This document shows positions 1-7,323 of a stretch of DNA of 11,151 nt, in pieces. Origin of the DNA: an uncultured Peptococcaceae bacterium (lineage in GTDB: Bacteria; Bacillota; Peptococcia; Peptococcales; Peptococcaceae); contig CAUDRX010000070.1 in the NCBI GenBank assembly GCA_958451915.1, positions 1 through 11,151 on the forward strand. The letters run 5' to 3'. How positions within the stretch are numbered: the first letter of the stretch is position 1; each line of letters begins with the position of its first letter. Position numbers and translations under genes: made by a program. A model generated the notes under the pieces. That model searched no databases and had not been told where the DNA came from. It saw only the letters and a program-made list of their open reading frames with translations.

Positions 1-1
1 A

Positions 2-448
2 GAGAACATTGCCATGAAACATGCTCCGAACGCAGAGGAGGCGGTGAGAGCGGTGCAGCTGGCGGAAGATGTAGGGCTTGTGCATCTTTTGCGAACCCTG
101 CCGACGGGGCTTGAGACGCCGCTCGGAGTGGGCGCGCAGAGACTTTCTGGCGGGCAGACCGCACTGCTCCTTGTGGCACGGGCGCTTTATCGGGACAGCG
201 ATGTACTCTTTCTGGATGAGATGACGGACAATCTTGACCTTGAAAGCGAACGGGCACTGGTGGAAGCCCTCGACCCGCTGCTCGCCGGACGGGCGACGTG
301 GATCATCGCGCATCGCCTGCAGACCCTGCGCAAGGTGGACGAGATCGTTGTCATGCAGCATGGTCGGATCGTTGCGCGTGGCCGCTATGACGAAGTGGTG
401 GATAGCGGCGGGCATTTCATCGGAAAGGAGGCGATCGGCGATGCGTGA
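2..448 (+). CDS. cydD: CydD-like thiol exporter ABC subunit, C-terminal part (5' truncated by window edge)
   Basis: The reading frame is already open at base 2 (E-N-I-A...), so this is the last 148 residues of a longer protein. It is the second half of an ABC ATPase domain: LSGGQ signature (bases about 146-160), Walker B with catalytic Glu (VLFLDE), the D-loop LD, and the H-loop His in IIAHRL. It is assigned to CydD because a CydC-like half-transporter follows with an 8-nt overlap. CydD and CydC form a heterodimer that exports cysteine/glutathione to the periplasm or cell exterior, needed for cytochrome bd and c-type cytochrome assembly. The residues after LSGGQ are TALLLVARAL rather than the usual Q/R-rich stretch, and the Pro after the catalytic Glu is Met (DEMTDNLD), so this ATPase site is divergent. 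It could be another ABC half-transporter, since the membrane domain lies outside the window. An internal ATG at 14 is not the real start. Confidence 0.82.
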   Translation, partial: ENIAMKHAPNAEEAVRAVQLAEDVGLVHLLRTLPTGLETPLGVGAQRLSGGQTALLLVARALYRDSDVLFLDEMTDNLDLESERALVEALDPLLAGRATWIIAHRLQTLRKVDEIVVMQHGRIVARGRYDEVVDSGGHFIGKEAIGDA

Positions 449-2165
449 GACGATCAAATGGTTATTGGGCCTTTTAAGACCGTTTCGTCTGCAGGTGTTT
501 TTGGGAAGTCTGCTGGTGGCACTGACGGTGCTGGGCAATACTGGGCTTTTGGCGACTTCAGGGCTCTTGCTCTCAGAGGCGGCGCTTCGTCCGGAAGTGC
601 TCCTTCTGATGCCGCTGATCACAGGCGTGCGCTTTTTTGGCATCAGTCGTGCGGTGCTCCGATATGCCGAGCGCCTGCTCAATCACAGCGTAGCTTTTCG
701 CATCCTTGGGCATCTGCGTCGGGATCTTTACGACCATCTGGAGCCGCTGGTACCGGACGCATTCCCTGATTACAGCCAGGGCAAGCTCTTCAATCAGTTT
801 GTGACGGATATCAATGTGCTGCAGTATTTTTATCTGAAAGCGATCTCAGTGCCCTTTGGCAGTGTGATGATATACACAGTCTGCGCATTCTTTCTTGCTT
901 TTTTTGAACCGCGGCTGATTCCGCTGCTCCTCGTGGGGCAGCTGGCTGCTGGGGTGGTCGTTCCGATCGCTGCTGTGCGTCAGGGCCGTGAGAAGAAAAA
1001 GCAGGCGTCTGAGACACAGGATGTGCTGGCAGCAGAGTTACTGGACGTCAAGCAGGGATTGAGCGACCTTCATCTCTTTGGAAAGTGGCAGGCCGCGGCG
1101 CAGTCTCTTACGGAAAGAGCCTGGCGTTTGACCTGGCAGCATGCTGAAATGAGTCAGAAAAAACGGCTGGTCAGTCGGTTTACTTTCGCGATCGGTCATC
1201 TGACGATGCTGGCGGCACTGTGGCTGTTGGTCGATCCGGTCGGCCGGGGTGAAGTAAAGGGCGTCTATGTGGCGATGCTGGCCTTACTGGTGCTGGCCAG
1301 TTTCGAAGCAGTGCTGCAGATGCCGGAAGCGGTGCTGCAGATGGACGAGTCTGTTGCTGCGGCACAATCGCTCAAGCCTGTTTATGCCATGCAGGCGCCG
1401 GTCCGGCCAACGACGGGACGGCCGAAAGGATGGGAGATCGTCTGTGAGCATGTTGATTTCCACTACCATCAAGCCGGGCGGCGCTTTATCGAAGATCTTT
1501 CGCTCTGTATCCCGGCGGGACAGCACATCGCCATCGTTGGCGAGAGCGGCAGCGGCAAGTCGTCCCTGGCGCGGATCCTCACCGGACTCTGGCAGATCGA
1601 TGGCGGCAGCCTGAAGCTTGGAGGCTGTGAGATGGCGGCGCTTGATGAAGAGACGAGGCGCAGCCTGGTGGCGAGCGTGGATCAGGAGAGCTATTTCTTC
1701 TACACTTCGATCAGGGAGAATATGCAGATGGCCAATGAAGCAGTCAGTGATGCTGCTATCTGGCAAGCTCTCGGGATGGTCGAGCTGGACGAGATGGTGC
1801 GGGCGCTGCCCGAGGGCCTGGACACCGTACTTGCGGAAGATGCGGCTGTGTTATCCGGCGGGCAGCGGCAGCGTCTGGCGATCGCTCGCATGATCGTGCA
1901 GGATGCCCGTGTCGTTGTTCTTGACGAAGCGCTGCAAAAACTCGACAAACGTCTTGCCGAGCGTATCTTTGCCCGCCTCATTGAATGGGGGCACGGGCGT
2001 ACGCTGGTGGTGATCAGCCACAGCCTGGCGATGCTGGACAGACTTGACTTTTCATATGTCATCTCGTATGGTAAAATCATTGAGCAAGGGACGCATGCCC
2101 AGCTTCTGGAAAAGCATGAAGGGCAGTATCGTGCTCTGTATGACATTGAACGTTCGCAATTTTGA
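441..2165 (+). CDS. cydC: Thiol reductant ABC exporter subunit CydC
   Basis: This 574-residue half-transporter has an N-terminal six-helix membrane domain (about 1-310) and a C-terminal ATPase (about 330-574). The membrane half carries the CydC-typical block RFFGISRAVLRYAERLLNH (64-82), followed by the LRRDLYDHLEPLVP region. ATPase motifs are complete: Walker A GESGSGKS (367-374), Q-loop Gln415, LSGGQRQR (471-478), Walker B VVVLDE with catalytic Glu496, and H-loop His527. Length fits the family (about 550-590). With CydD it exports cysteine/glutathione across the cytoplasmic membrane, supporting cytochrome bd assembly. The start at 441 is chosen because GGAAAGGAGG lies 9 nt upstream and the N-terminus then matches the family. 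An in-frame ATG at 234 would add 69 meaningless residues overlapping cydD. The 8-nt overlap with cydD suggests coupled translation. Residues 289-301 contain a doubled EAVLQM motif. Confidence 0.92.
   Translation: MRETIKWLLGLLRPFRLQVFLGSLLVALTVLGNTGLLATSGLLLSEAALRPEVLLLMPLITGVRFFGISRAVLRYAERLLNHSVAFRILGHLRRDLYDHLEPLVPDAFPDYSQGKLFNQFVTDINVLQYFYLKAISVPFGSVMIYTVCAFFLAFFEPRLIPLLLVGQLAAGVVVPIAAVRQGREKKKQASETQDVLAAELLDVKQGLSDLHLFGKWQAAAQSLTERAWRLTWQHAEMSQKKRLVSRFTFAIGHLTMLAALWLLVDPVGRGEVKGVYVAMLALLVLASFEAVLQMPEAVLQMDESVAAAQSLKPVYAMQAPVRPTTGRPKGWEIVCEHVDFHYHQAGRRFIEDLSLCIPAGQHIAIVGESGSGKSSLARILTGLWQIDGGSLKLGGCEMAALDEETRRSLVASVDQESYFFYTSIRENMQMANEAVSDAAIWQALGMVELDEMVRALPEGLDTVLAEDAAVLSGGQRQRLAIARMIVQDARVVVLDEALQKLDKRLAERIFARLIEWGHGRTLVVISHSLAMLDRLDFSYVISYGKIIEQGTHAQLLEKHEGQYRALYDIERSQF
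1305..1343 (+). repeat. Near-perfect tandem repeat inside cydC
   Basis: GAAGCAGTGCTGCAGATG (1305-1322) is repeated at 1326-1343 with one mismatch, 21 nt apart. It encodes a doubled EAVLQM at residues 289-294 and 296-301, near the end of the last membrane helix, in frame with no effect on reading. It may be a small in-frame duplication or a chance of helix composition. Confidence 0.6.
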
Positions 2166-2176
2166 GGGTGAGAGAC

Positions 2177-2992
2177 ATGTATCGATTAAAAAACAACGGC
2201 GGCCTGATCTGGGTCGAGGCGGATGCGCTGTCCGAAATGCCAGACATTGTGCATGCTTTTTCCACGCGTCACGGCGGGAGGAGTGCATTCCCTTATCAAT
2301 CGTTGAACCTTGGACTGCATACCAGGGATGACATTATGAACGTGCGCGCCAATCGCGACCGTTTCGTGACAAATTTCGGCATCAGTCCGGCGGAAGTAGT
2401 CAGTCTGCATTTCATCCATTCCAATAAGGTGCTCAAGGTTGGCGCCCAGGATGGCGGCAAAGGCTTTCATTCTGCGTCGGATGCGCTCGGGGATGCTGAC
2501 GGCATGATCACCAATGTGCCGCGCCGCGCCCTCTTTGTGACCTATGCGGACTGTGTGCCGGTGCTCTTCTATGACCCGGTGAATCGTGCGATCGGTGCCT
2601 GCCATGCAGGCTGGCGCGGCACGGTGGCGGGTATCGCCATGGAAACAGTAAAGGCGATGCAGGCTGCTTATGGGAGCGATCCGGCGGACATTCTGGTCGC
2701 TGTTGGCCCGGCCATTGATCCGGATCATTTTGAAGTAGGGCAGGATGTTGTGGAGGCAGTCAGTGCCCATGCAGTGAAGCCGGAGCGACTGCTCATGCCG
2801 CGCAAGAATGGCAGATTCCTTTTTAATATCTGGCAGGCAAACATCGATCAGCTGCGGAGTGTCGGTGTGACGGCAGAGCATATCACCCTCGTGGATCTGT
2901 CGACTTTTGCCCGGGATGACCTGTTCTTCTCGCATCGCCGGCGTTTTGGCGGCGAGGTAGGGCGACAGGCAGCTTTTATCATGCTGCGATAA
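2177..2992 (+). CDS. pgeF: Peptidoglycan editing factor PgeF (YfiH/laccase-domain family)
   Basis: This 271-residue protein belongs to the YfiH/DUF152 'multicopper polyphenol oxidase' family. E. coli PgeF removes wrongly incorporated serine-type muropeptide precursors, and family members also act on purine nucleosides (adenosine deaminase/phosphorylase). Visible family blocks are FSTRHGGRS (28-36), LNLGLHTRDD (43-52), TYADCVPVLFYDP (122-134), ACHAGWRGTVAGI (141-153), VGPAI (176-180) and FFSHRR...GRQAAFI near the C-terminus. The zinc-type ligands are His81, Cys126 and His143; the Cys-to-His gap of 17 matches the E. coli enzyme (C107/H124). The usual QVHG around the first His is FIHS here, and the usual Cys in the late block is absent (DLSTF). 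ATG 2177 is preferred over an in-frame TTG at 2162 because GAGGGTGAG sits just upstream at suitable distance. It lies 11 nt after cydC and 9 nt before trmK. Confidence 0.93.
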   Translation: MYRLKNNGGLIWVEADALSEMPDIVHAFSTRHGGRSAFPYQSLNLGLHTRDDIMNVRANRDRFVTNFGISPAEVVSLHFIHSNKVLKVGAQDGGKGFHSASDALGDADGMITNVPRRALFVTYADCVPVLFYDPVNRAIGACHAGWRGTVAGIAMETVKAMQAAYGSDPADILVAVGPAIDPDHFEVGQDVVEAVSAHAVKPERLLMPRKNGRFLFNIWQANIDQLRSVGVTAEHITLVDLSTFARDDLFFSHRRRFGGEVGRQAAFIMLR

Positions 2993-3001
2993 GGAGGTCC
3001 C

Positions 3002-3700
3002 ATGCTCTCAAAACGATTAGAAGCGGTGGCTGCCCGTGTGCCGGAAGGGGCGTGTGTAGCGGATATCGGCTGTGATCATGCATATCTGCCGATCGCACTG
3101 CTCAACCGTGGGCATGTAAGGCATGCCATTGGCTGTGATATCAATGCCGGCCCGCTTGAAGCGGCGCGCAGGAATGCTGCCCGTGCAGGGATTGGCGAAG
3201 ATCGGCTGGAGCTGCGCCTGGGCGATGGCCTTCAGGCGCTCGCTGCTGGTGAGGCTACGGCCGTGACCCTTGCCGGCATGGGTGGTGGGCTGATGTGCGA
3301 GATCCTTTCGGCCGCGCCGGCGGTGGTCGCTATGCTGGACTGTATCGTTGTCTCACCGAACGTGGCACCCTGGTTGCTGCGTCAGTGGGCGATGGACCAT
3401 GGCTTTGCGGTGAGTGATGAAACGGTGGTCGAAGATGGCAGGCATTATTATGAAGTTTTTACGTTGAGACCGGCCGGGAGACCAGTAACGCTCGATGCGG
3501 CGGCGATCTACTTTGGCCTGAGCCTGCCGGATCAGAGGGATGCGGTGACGCAGGCCTATTTCGCCGAACGCCGGGCCAGTGATGCGCGTTTACTGGCGGC
3601 CTGGGAAACAGTGCGTGAGCGACATAAAGAAGTGGCAGAACGTTATGAGCGCCTGAAGGCGCTGTGGCAGCAATGGGAGGCGATGCAGACATGCAGGTGA
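3002..3700 (+). CDS. trmK: tRNA (adenine-22-N1)-methyltransferase TrmK
   Basis: This 232-residue cytosolic Rossmann-fold methyltransferase of the TrmK/YqfN (DUF633) family methylates N1 of A22 in tRNA using S-adenosylmethionine. The N-terminal signature LSKRLEAVAARVP (2-14) leads into the SAM-binding motif DIGCDHAYLP (21-30), then GCDINAGPLEAA (44-55), GDGL (74-77), the AGMGG loop (91-95) and SPN (118-120) at the usual catalytic-motif position. The C-terminal 60 residues are charged and probably helical/coiled coil, as in the family. Length is normal. The start is fixed by AAGGAGG at 2991-2997, which overlaps the pgeF stop region. The last 10 nt overlap the following nif3-type gene, a pairing common in Bacillota. 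Confidence 0.93.
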   Translation: MLSKRLEAVAARVPEGACVADIGCDHAYLPIALLNRGHVRHAIGCDINAGPLEAARRNAARAGIGEDRLELRLGDGLQALAAGEATAVTLAGMGGGLMCEILSAAPAVVAMLDCIVVSPNVAPWLLRQWAMDHGFAVSDETVVEDGRHYYEVFTLRPAGRPVTLDAAAIYFGLSLPDQRDAVTQAYFAERRASDARLLAAWETVRERHKEVAERYERLKALWQQWEAMQTCR

Positions 3701-4794
3701 GAGACGTGATGAAGGCAATGGAAGACTTTGCGCCGACGTGCCTGAAAGAGGACTGGGACAATGTCGGGCTGCAGATCGGCGATCCGGCGGCGCCTGTCGA
3801 ACGGGTGCTTTTGGCGCTCACACCCTGTGAGGCAGTGGTCCGGGAAGCCATCGATAAGGGCGCTGACATGATCGTCACCCATCACCCGTTCCTTTTCAAA
3901 GGGGCGAAGACCCTGCGCAGTGACACTGCCATCGGGCGTGTGAGCCAGCTCTGTATGAAACATGATATTGCGCTTTACTGTGCCCATACCAATCTGGATG
4001 TGACGGCCGGCGGTGTCAATGATGTGCTTGCTGAGCGTCTGGGCCTGGTCGGGACTGAAGGCTTGGTCGAGACCTGGTCTCAGCCACGTTACAAGCTTGT
4101 GACCTTCGTGCCGCCAGAGGCGCTGGAGTCGGTCAAACAAGCACTTTTTGCCGCAGGAGCCGGTGCCCAGGGCTGTTATGAAGCCTGTGCCTGGCAGGTG
4201 AGCGGGCGTGGACAGTTCCGTCCGGAAGCCGGCGCCGATCCTTATCTGGGAGCGATCGGTGTGCTCTGTGAGAGCGAAGAGGTACGGCTTGAGGTGCTTG
4301 TCGATGCTGACCGCCTGGCTGGTGTGCTGACTGCACTTTTGACCGCTCATCCTTATGAAGTGCCAGCGTATGATGTCCTGCGAAATGAAGCAGGTGCCGT
4401 ACATGCATCGATCGGCCGCATTGGCCGGCTTCCGGCGCCGCGCCTGCTCTCGGAATGGCTCGGAGAGATCAAAGAGCGGCTGGCAGTGCCTGTTGTGACC
4501 TTCGCCGGCGATGGCGCGCGTATGATCCAGACGGTTGCTCTTTGCGGCGGCAGCGCTGTTGAATACCTTGACGCTGCAAAGGCCAGGGGCGCCGATGTGT
4601 ATGTGACAGGGGATATGAAATACCACGACGCCCAAAAAGCGGTAGAGATCGGCCTGCCAATGGTCGATGTCTCCCATTATGGCGGAGAACGTCCGGTGCT
4701 GTGGCGGCTCCAGACGCTCTTCGAGGAGTGCTTTGGCGCGTCTGTGGATGTCGTGATCTCAGAAAATGAAACGAACTTTATGCAATATATATGA
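3691..4794 (+). CDS. Nif3-like dinuclear metal center protein (YqfO type, with PII-like insert)
   Basis: This 367-residue protein of the Nif3/DUF34 family has a split Nif3 domain (about 1-130 and 245-367) separated by a PII/CutA-like insert (about 134-232, RYKLVTFVPPE... to HPYEVPAYD), the arrangement of Bacillus YqfO. Metal ligands matching E. coli YbgI are visible: His64-His65 in VTHHP, Asp103 in HTNLDVT, and His329 and Glu333 in SHYGGE. EDWDNVGLQIG (20-30) is the family's N-terminal hallmark. The true molecular role is uncertain; GTP cyclohydrolase I type 2 is an old annotation without firm support. The common LD before the first helix is LT here (Thr44), away from the listed ligands. Start 3691 is chosen over an upstream in-frame GTG (3664) because GGGAGG lies 10 nt upstream and the family begins with this sequence. 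It overlaps trmK by 10 nt. Confidence 0.92.
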   Translation: MQVRDVMKAMEDFAPTCLKEDWDNVGLQIGDPAAPVERVLLALTPCEAVVREAIDKGADMIVTHHPFLFKGAKTLRSDTAIGRVSQLCMKHDIALYCAHTNLDVTAGGVNDVLAERLGLVGTEGLVETWSQPRYKLVTFVPPEALESVKQALFAAGAGAQGCYEACAWQVSGRGQFRPEAGADPYLGAIGVLCESEEVRLEVLVDADRLAGVLTALLTAHPYEVPAYDVLRNEAGAVHASIGRIGRLPAPRLLSEWLGEIKERLAVPVVTFAGDGARMIQTVALCGGSAVEYLDAAKARGADVYVTGDMKYHDAQKAVEIGLPMVDVSHYGGERPVLWRLQTLFEECFGASVDVVISENETNFMQYI

Positions 4795-4810
4795 TAACGG
4801 GGGATCGAAC

Positions 4811-5845
4811 ATGAAAAAATGGCTAAAAAAAGCATCCGCGCTGCTGCTCTGCGGCGCCCTGACCGCTGGACTGGCTGCCTGTGGCGGTGAGACCGCACCG
4901 GCTTCTGCACCAGCAGAAGTCCCAGCCTCGGCGCCGGCAGAAGGTAAAGAACAAAGCGATGTCATCCGTGTCGGTGTGCTCAATATCGCCGACAGTCTGC
5001 CGGTGTTTGCCGCAGAACAGGAAGGCATGTTTGAAGATGCCGGGCTGAACGTTGAGATATATCCGTTCGCATCCAGTGCTGATCAGTCGAAGGCTGTTGA
5101 AGCCGGAGAGCTGGATGTTGTGATGAATGACATGGTTGTGCAGAGTCTTATGAAAAAAGCCGATACTGACACCAAGGTGGTCAGCCTGGCTTTCGGGGCC
5201 GATCAGACAGAGGGCCGCTTCGTTGTTGCAGCAGCACCAGACAGCGGCATCACTGAACCAGCTGACCTGGAGGGCAAGCGTGTGGCGATCTCGACCAACA
5301 CCATGATGGAATACCTTATGGACCAGTACGAGAGCTATTACAAACTGGACGCCGAGAGCATCGAGCTTGTGAACATGCCAGACCTTATGCTGCGTGTAGA
5401 GACTTTGCTCTCCGGCAATGACATCGATGCGGCGATTTTGCCGGATCCGCTGGCGACCTTCGCCCTTTCCAAGGGAGCAGTCAGTGTCATCGATGATACG
5501 ACGCTCGAGGAGAACTTTTCCCAGTCCGTTTATCTGGCAACGGATGATTTTCTGACCAATCATAAACCGGCGCTGGATGGTTTCATGGACGTGCTCTTTG
5601 CGGCAATGACGGATATCAACGAAAATCCGGACAAATATCGTGATCTGCTCATGGAGAAAGCCAACGTTCCGGAAGAGCTGCGCGATACCTATCCGATGCC
5701 GACCTACAGCCCTGGCACCGTACCGAGCGAACAGGAAGTGGCCCGACTGGAAGCCTGGCTTGTAGAGAACCAGCTTTTGGACAAGGTCTACAGCTACTAT
5801 GACCTCGTTGATACGACTTATTCGGAAGAAGAGGCTGAAAATTGA
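4811..5845 (+). CDS. ABC importer substrate-binding lipoprotein, NitT/SsuA/NMT1-like
   Basis: This 344-residue predicted lipoprotein has a Lys-rich start (MKKWLKK), a hydrophobic stretch and a lipobox LAAC with lipidated Cys24. A flexible low-complexity linker follows (25-45), containing PASAPAE twice. The mature part reads as a periplasmic-binding-protein fold of the NitT/TauT/SsuA/ThiY group: IRVGVLNIADSLPVFAAEQEGMF, the 'AGLNVEIYPF' strand, 'ADQSKAVEAGELDVVMND', and 'LEGKRVAIS'. It would capture a small ligand outside the membrane and deliver it to the permease encoded two genes downstream. The ligand (sulfonate, pyrimidine/thiamine precursor, nitrate, other) cannot be told from the sequence. 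Start 4811 follows GGGGG at moderate distance and gives a complete signal peptide; an upstream in-frame ATG (4766) lies inside the preceding gene. The gap to the nif3-type gene is 16 nt, and the stop overlaps the ATPase start (TTGA). Confidence 0.9.
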   Translation: MKKWLKKASALLLCGALTAGLAACGGETAPASAPAEVPASAPAEGKEQSDVIRVGVLNIADSLPVFAAEQEGMFEDAGLNVEIYPFASSADQSKAVEAGELDVVMNDMVVQSLMKKADTDTKVVSLAFGADQTEGRFVVAAAPDSGITEPADLEGKRVAISTNTMMEYLMDQYESYYKLDAESIELVNMPDLMLRVETLLSGNDIDAAILPDPLATFALSKGAVSVIDDTTLEENFSQSVYLATDDFLTNHKPALDGFMDVLFAAMTDINENPDKYRDLLMEKANVPEELRDTYPMPTYSPGTVPSEQEVARLEAWLVENQLLDKVYSYYDLVDTTYSEEEAEN

Positions 5846-6573
5846 TCTATCGTCTGGAAGATGTCACCTATGTGTACCCACAGAGCAACGTGGAGATCTT
5901 GACACAGTTCAACTGGCAGGTGAGCGCCCGCGAACGCTGGGCGCTCGTCGGCCTTTCAGGCTGTGGCAAGACGACGTTGCTCTATTTATTGGCGGGGCTG
6001 AAAAAGCCGACGAGCGGGCATGTGTACTGTAATGGGATGCTGGCAGAAGCACCGATGAAAAAGGTCAGCTTTATTCAGCAGAATTACGGCCTTTTCCGCT
6101 GGAAGACTGTGCGCAGCAACCTGGCTCTCCCGCTCCAGCTGGAGAAGGTGCCAAAGACAGAGGTTGCGGAACGGGTGGCCAGAGAAGTAGAGCGATTGGG
6201 CCTTGCAGGGCTGGAAGACCAATTTCCGTCTCAGCTCTCCGGCGGGCAGTGCCAGCGTGTGGCCATCGGCCGTGCACTCATCAACGAGCCGGCAGTGCTG
6301 CTCATGGACGAACCTTTCTCAGCTCTCGATGCGCTGACCCGCGAGACCTTGCAGGAAGAGGTGCTGCGGTTGTCCATCGAAAGCGGGGTGACGCTGGTCC
6401 TGGTGACACACAGCATCGAAGAAGCCGTCTATGTCTGTGACCATCTGCTGGTCTATGGCGCCGATGGCCTTGTCGTGCTGGACAATCAGGAAACGCCGAA
6501 GGACCGGTACGACGCACGTTTTGTGGCGCAGTGCGCCAGAGTAAAGAAGCTATTGGAGGGGGAGCGTTCATGA
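5842..6573 (+). CDS. ABC importer ATP-binding protein, NitT/SsuB-like
   Basis: This 243-residue cytoplasmic ATPase powers the importer encoded around it. All motifs are present: Walker A GLSGCGKT (37-44), Q-loop in SFIQQNYGLFRW (Gln79/Gln80), signature LSGGQCQRVAIGRAL (132-146), Walker B VLLMDEP (152-158) with Glu157, D-loop SALD (160-163), and H-loop His190 in LVTHSIEEA. The MDEPFSALDALTR string and about 240-residue length are typical of SsuB/TauB/NrtD-type subunits. The start is TTG at 5842: the GAGG at 5831-5834 lies 7 nt upstream, the TTG overlaps the preceding stop as TTGA, and the first strand of the ATPase fold begins right there. Its stop overlaps the permease start as ATGA, so the three genes are probably translationally coupled. 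Confidence 0.94.
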   Translation: MIYRLEDVTYVYPQSNVEILTQFNWQVSARERWALVGLSGCGKTTLLYLLAGLKKPTSGHVYCNGMLAEAPMKKVSFIQQNYGLFRWKTVRSNLALPLQLEKVPKTEVAERVAREVERLGLAGLEDQFPSQLSGGQCQRVAIGRALINEPAVLLMDEPFSALDALTRETLQEEVLRLSIESGVTLVLVTHSIEEAVYVCDHLLVYGADGLVVLDNQETPKDRYDARFVAQCARVKKLLEGERS

Positions 6574-7304
6574 AGAAGAGTGTCTCGATCGTCATTGCCA
6601 CAGCTGTGCTCCTGCTCATTTGGGAAGCCGCCAGTCTGGTGCTGGATAAGGCGTTCCTGCCGACGCCGTTCGTGTCGTTCCGTGCCTTTGCGGCGCTCTG
6701 CGCAGAGGGGGAAATGTGGCCGCAGTTTGCCATCAGCGCCGGGCGTGTGCTCGTGAGCACCGCGCTGGGCGTGGTCTTGGCGGTGCCGCTGGGCATGGCT
6801 TGCGGACGTTCTCCACAGCTCTATCATGTCGCAACGCCGCTGGTGGCGATCCTCTATCCACTGCCGAAGGTCGTCTTCCTGCCGATCCTGGTGGTGCTTT
6901 TTGGTCTGGGGAACCTGCCAAAGATCGTGCTGATCACTTTGATCATCTTCTTTCAGATCTTCGTTGTGGTCTGTGACGCCAGCCATCAGTTACCGCAGGA
7001 AAGCGTTGATTCGATGCACACAATGAGCACACGTACCTGGGATGTGTTCCGGCACCTGCTCATGCCAGCCTGCCTGCCGGCGGTGCTGACGAGTCTGCGC
7101 ATCTCCGTCGGGACTTCGGTTGCCGTGCTTTTCTTTGCAGAGACCTTTGCATCCTTTGACGGTCTGGGATATCTTATCCTTGATGGCATGGATCGTCGCG
7201 AATACCCGGACATGTTTGCCGGCATCATTGCCATGGCGCTCCTGGGCGTATTATTGTATGAATGTATCTATTTTGTTGAAAAGCGCTGCTGCCGCTGGCT
7301 GTGA
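6570..7304 (+). CDS. ABC importer permease, NitT/SsuC-like
   Basis: This 244-residue inner-membrane protein of the BPD_transp_1 group has about six hydrophobic segments (about 4-24, 56-78, 88-112, 117-136, 175-197, 215-236). FLPTPFVSFRAF near the N-terminus and LYPLPKVVFLPILVVLFGLG (95-114) are typical of SsuC/TauC/NrtB permeases. The cytoplasmic EAA loop that docks on the ATPase lies at about 147-178 (DSMHTMSTRTW...LMPACLP). The glycine usual in this loop appears to be Ser153. Start 6570 follows GGAGGGGGAG and overlaps the ATPase stop by 4 nt; an upstream in-frame start at 6531 lies inside the ATPase gene. An intrinsic terminator follows 19 nt after the stop, ending the run. Confidence 0.92.
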   Translation: MKKSVSIVIATAVLLLIWEAASLVLDKAFLPTPFVSFRAFAALCAEGEMWPQFAISAGRVLVSTALGVVLAVPLGMACGRSPQLYHVATPLVAILYPLPKVVFLPILVVLFGLGNLPKIVLITLIIFFQIFVVVCDASHQLPQESVDSMHTMSTRTWDVFRHLLMPACLPAVLTSLRISVGTSVAVLFFAETFASFDGLGYLILDGMDRREYPDMFAGIIAMALLGVLLYECIYFVEKRCCRWL

Positions 7305-7323
7305 GCGATCGAACCCTGTCAGT

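Noticed and set aside
234..440. Upstream extension of cydC to an ATG at 234
   Set aside because: It overlaps the end of cydD by over 200 nt and adds residues unlike the family; the start at 441 has a strong ribosome site.
2186..2935. Minus-strand open frame of about 249 codons opposite pgeF
   Set aside because: It fully overlaps a clear PgeF gene and has no family features or good ribosome site.
3643..4677. Long minus-strand open frame opposite the nif3-type gene
   Set aside because: The + strand protein has complete family motifs and ligands. The antisense translation shows no recognisable domain and is explained by codon bias.
4766..4802. Possible internal promoter before the importer (ATGAAA, 18 nt, TATGAT)
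   Set aside because: The -35 match is weak and the predicted start near 4802 would remove most of the ribosome site for the gene at 4811.
4795..4810. TPP or other riboswitch in front of the NMT1-like binding protein
   Set aside because: Only 16 nt separate the genes, far too little for a known riboswitch.
4823..5563. Minus-strand open frame opposite the binding lipoprotein gene
   Set aside because: Shadow of a well-supported + strand gene; the translation shows no domain.
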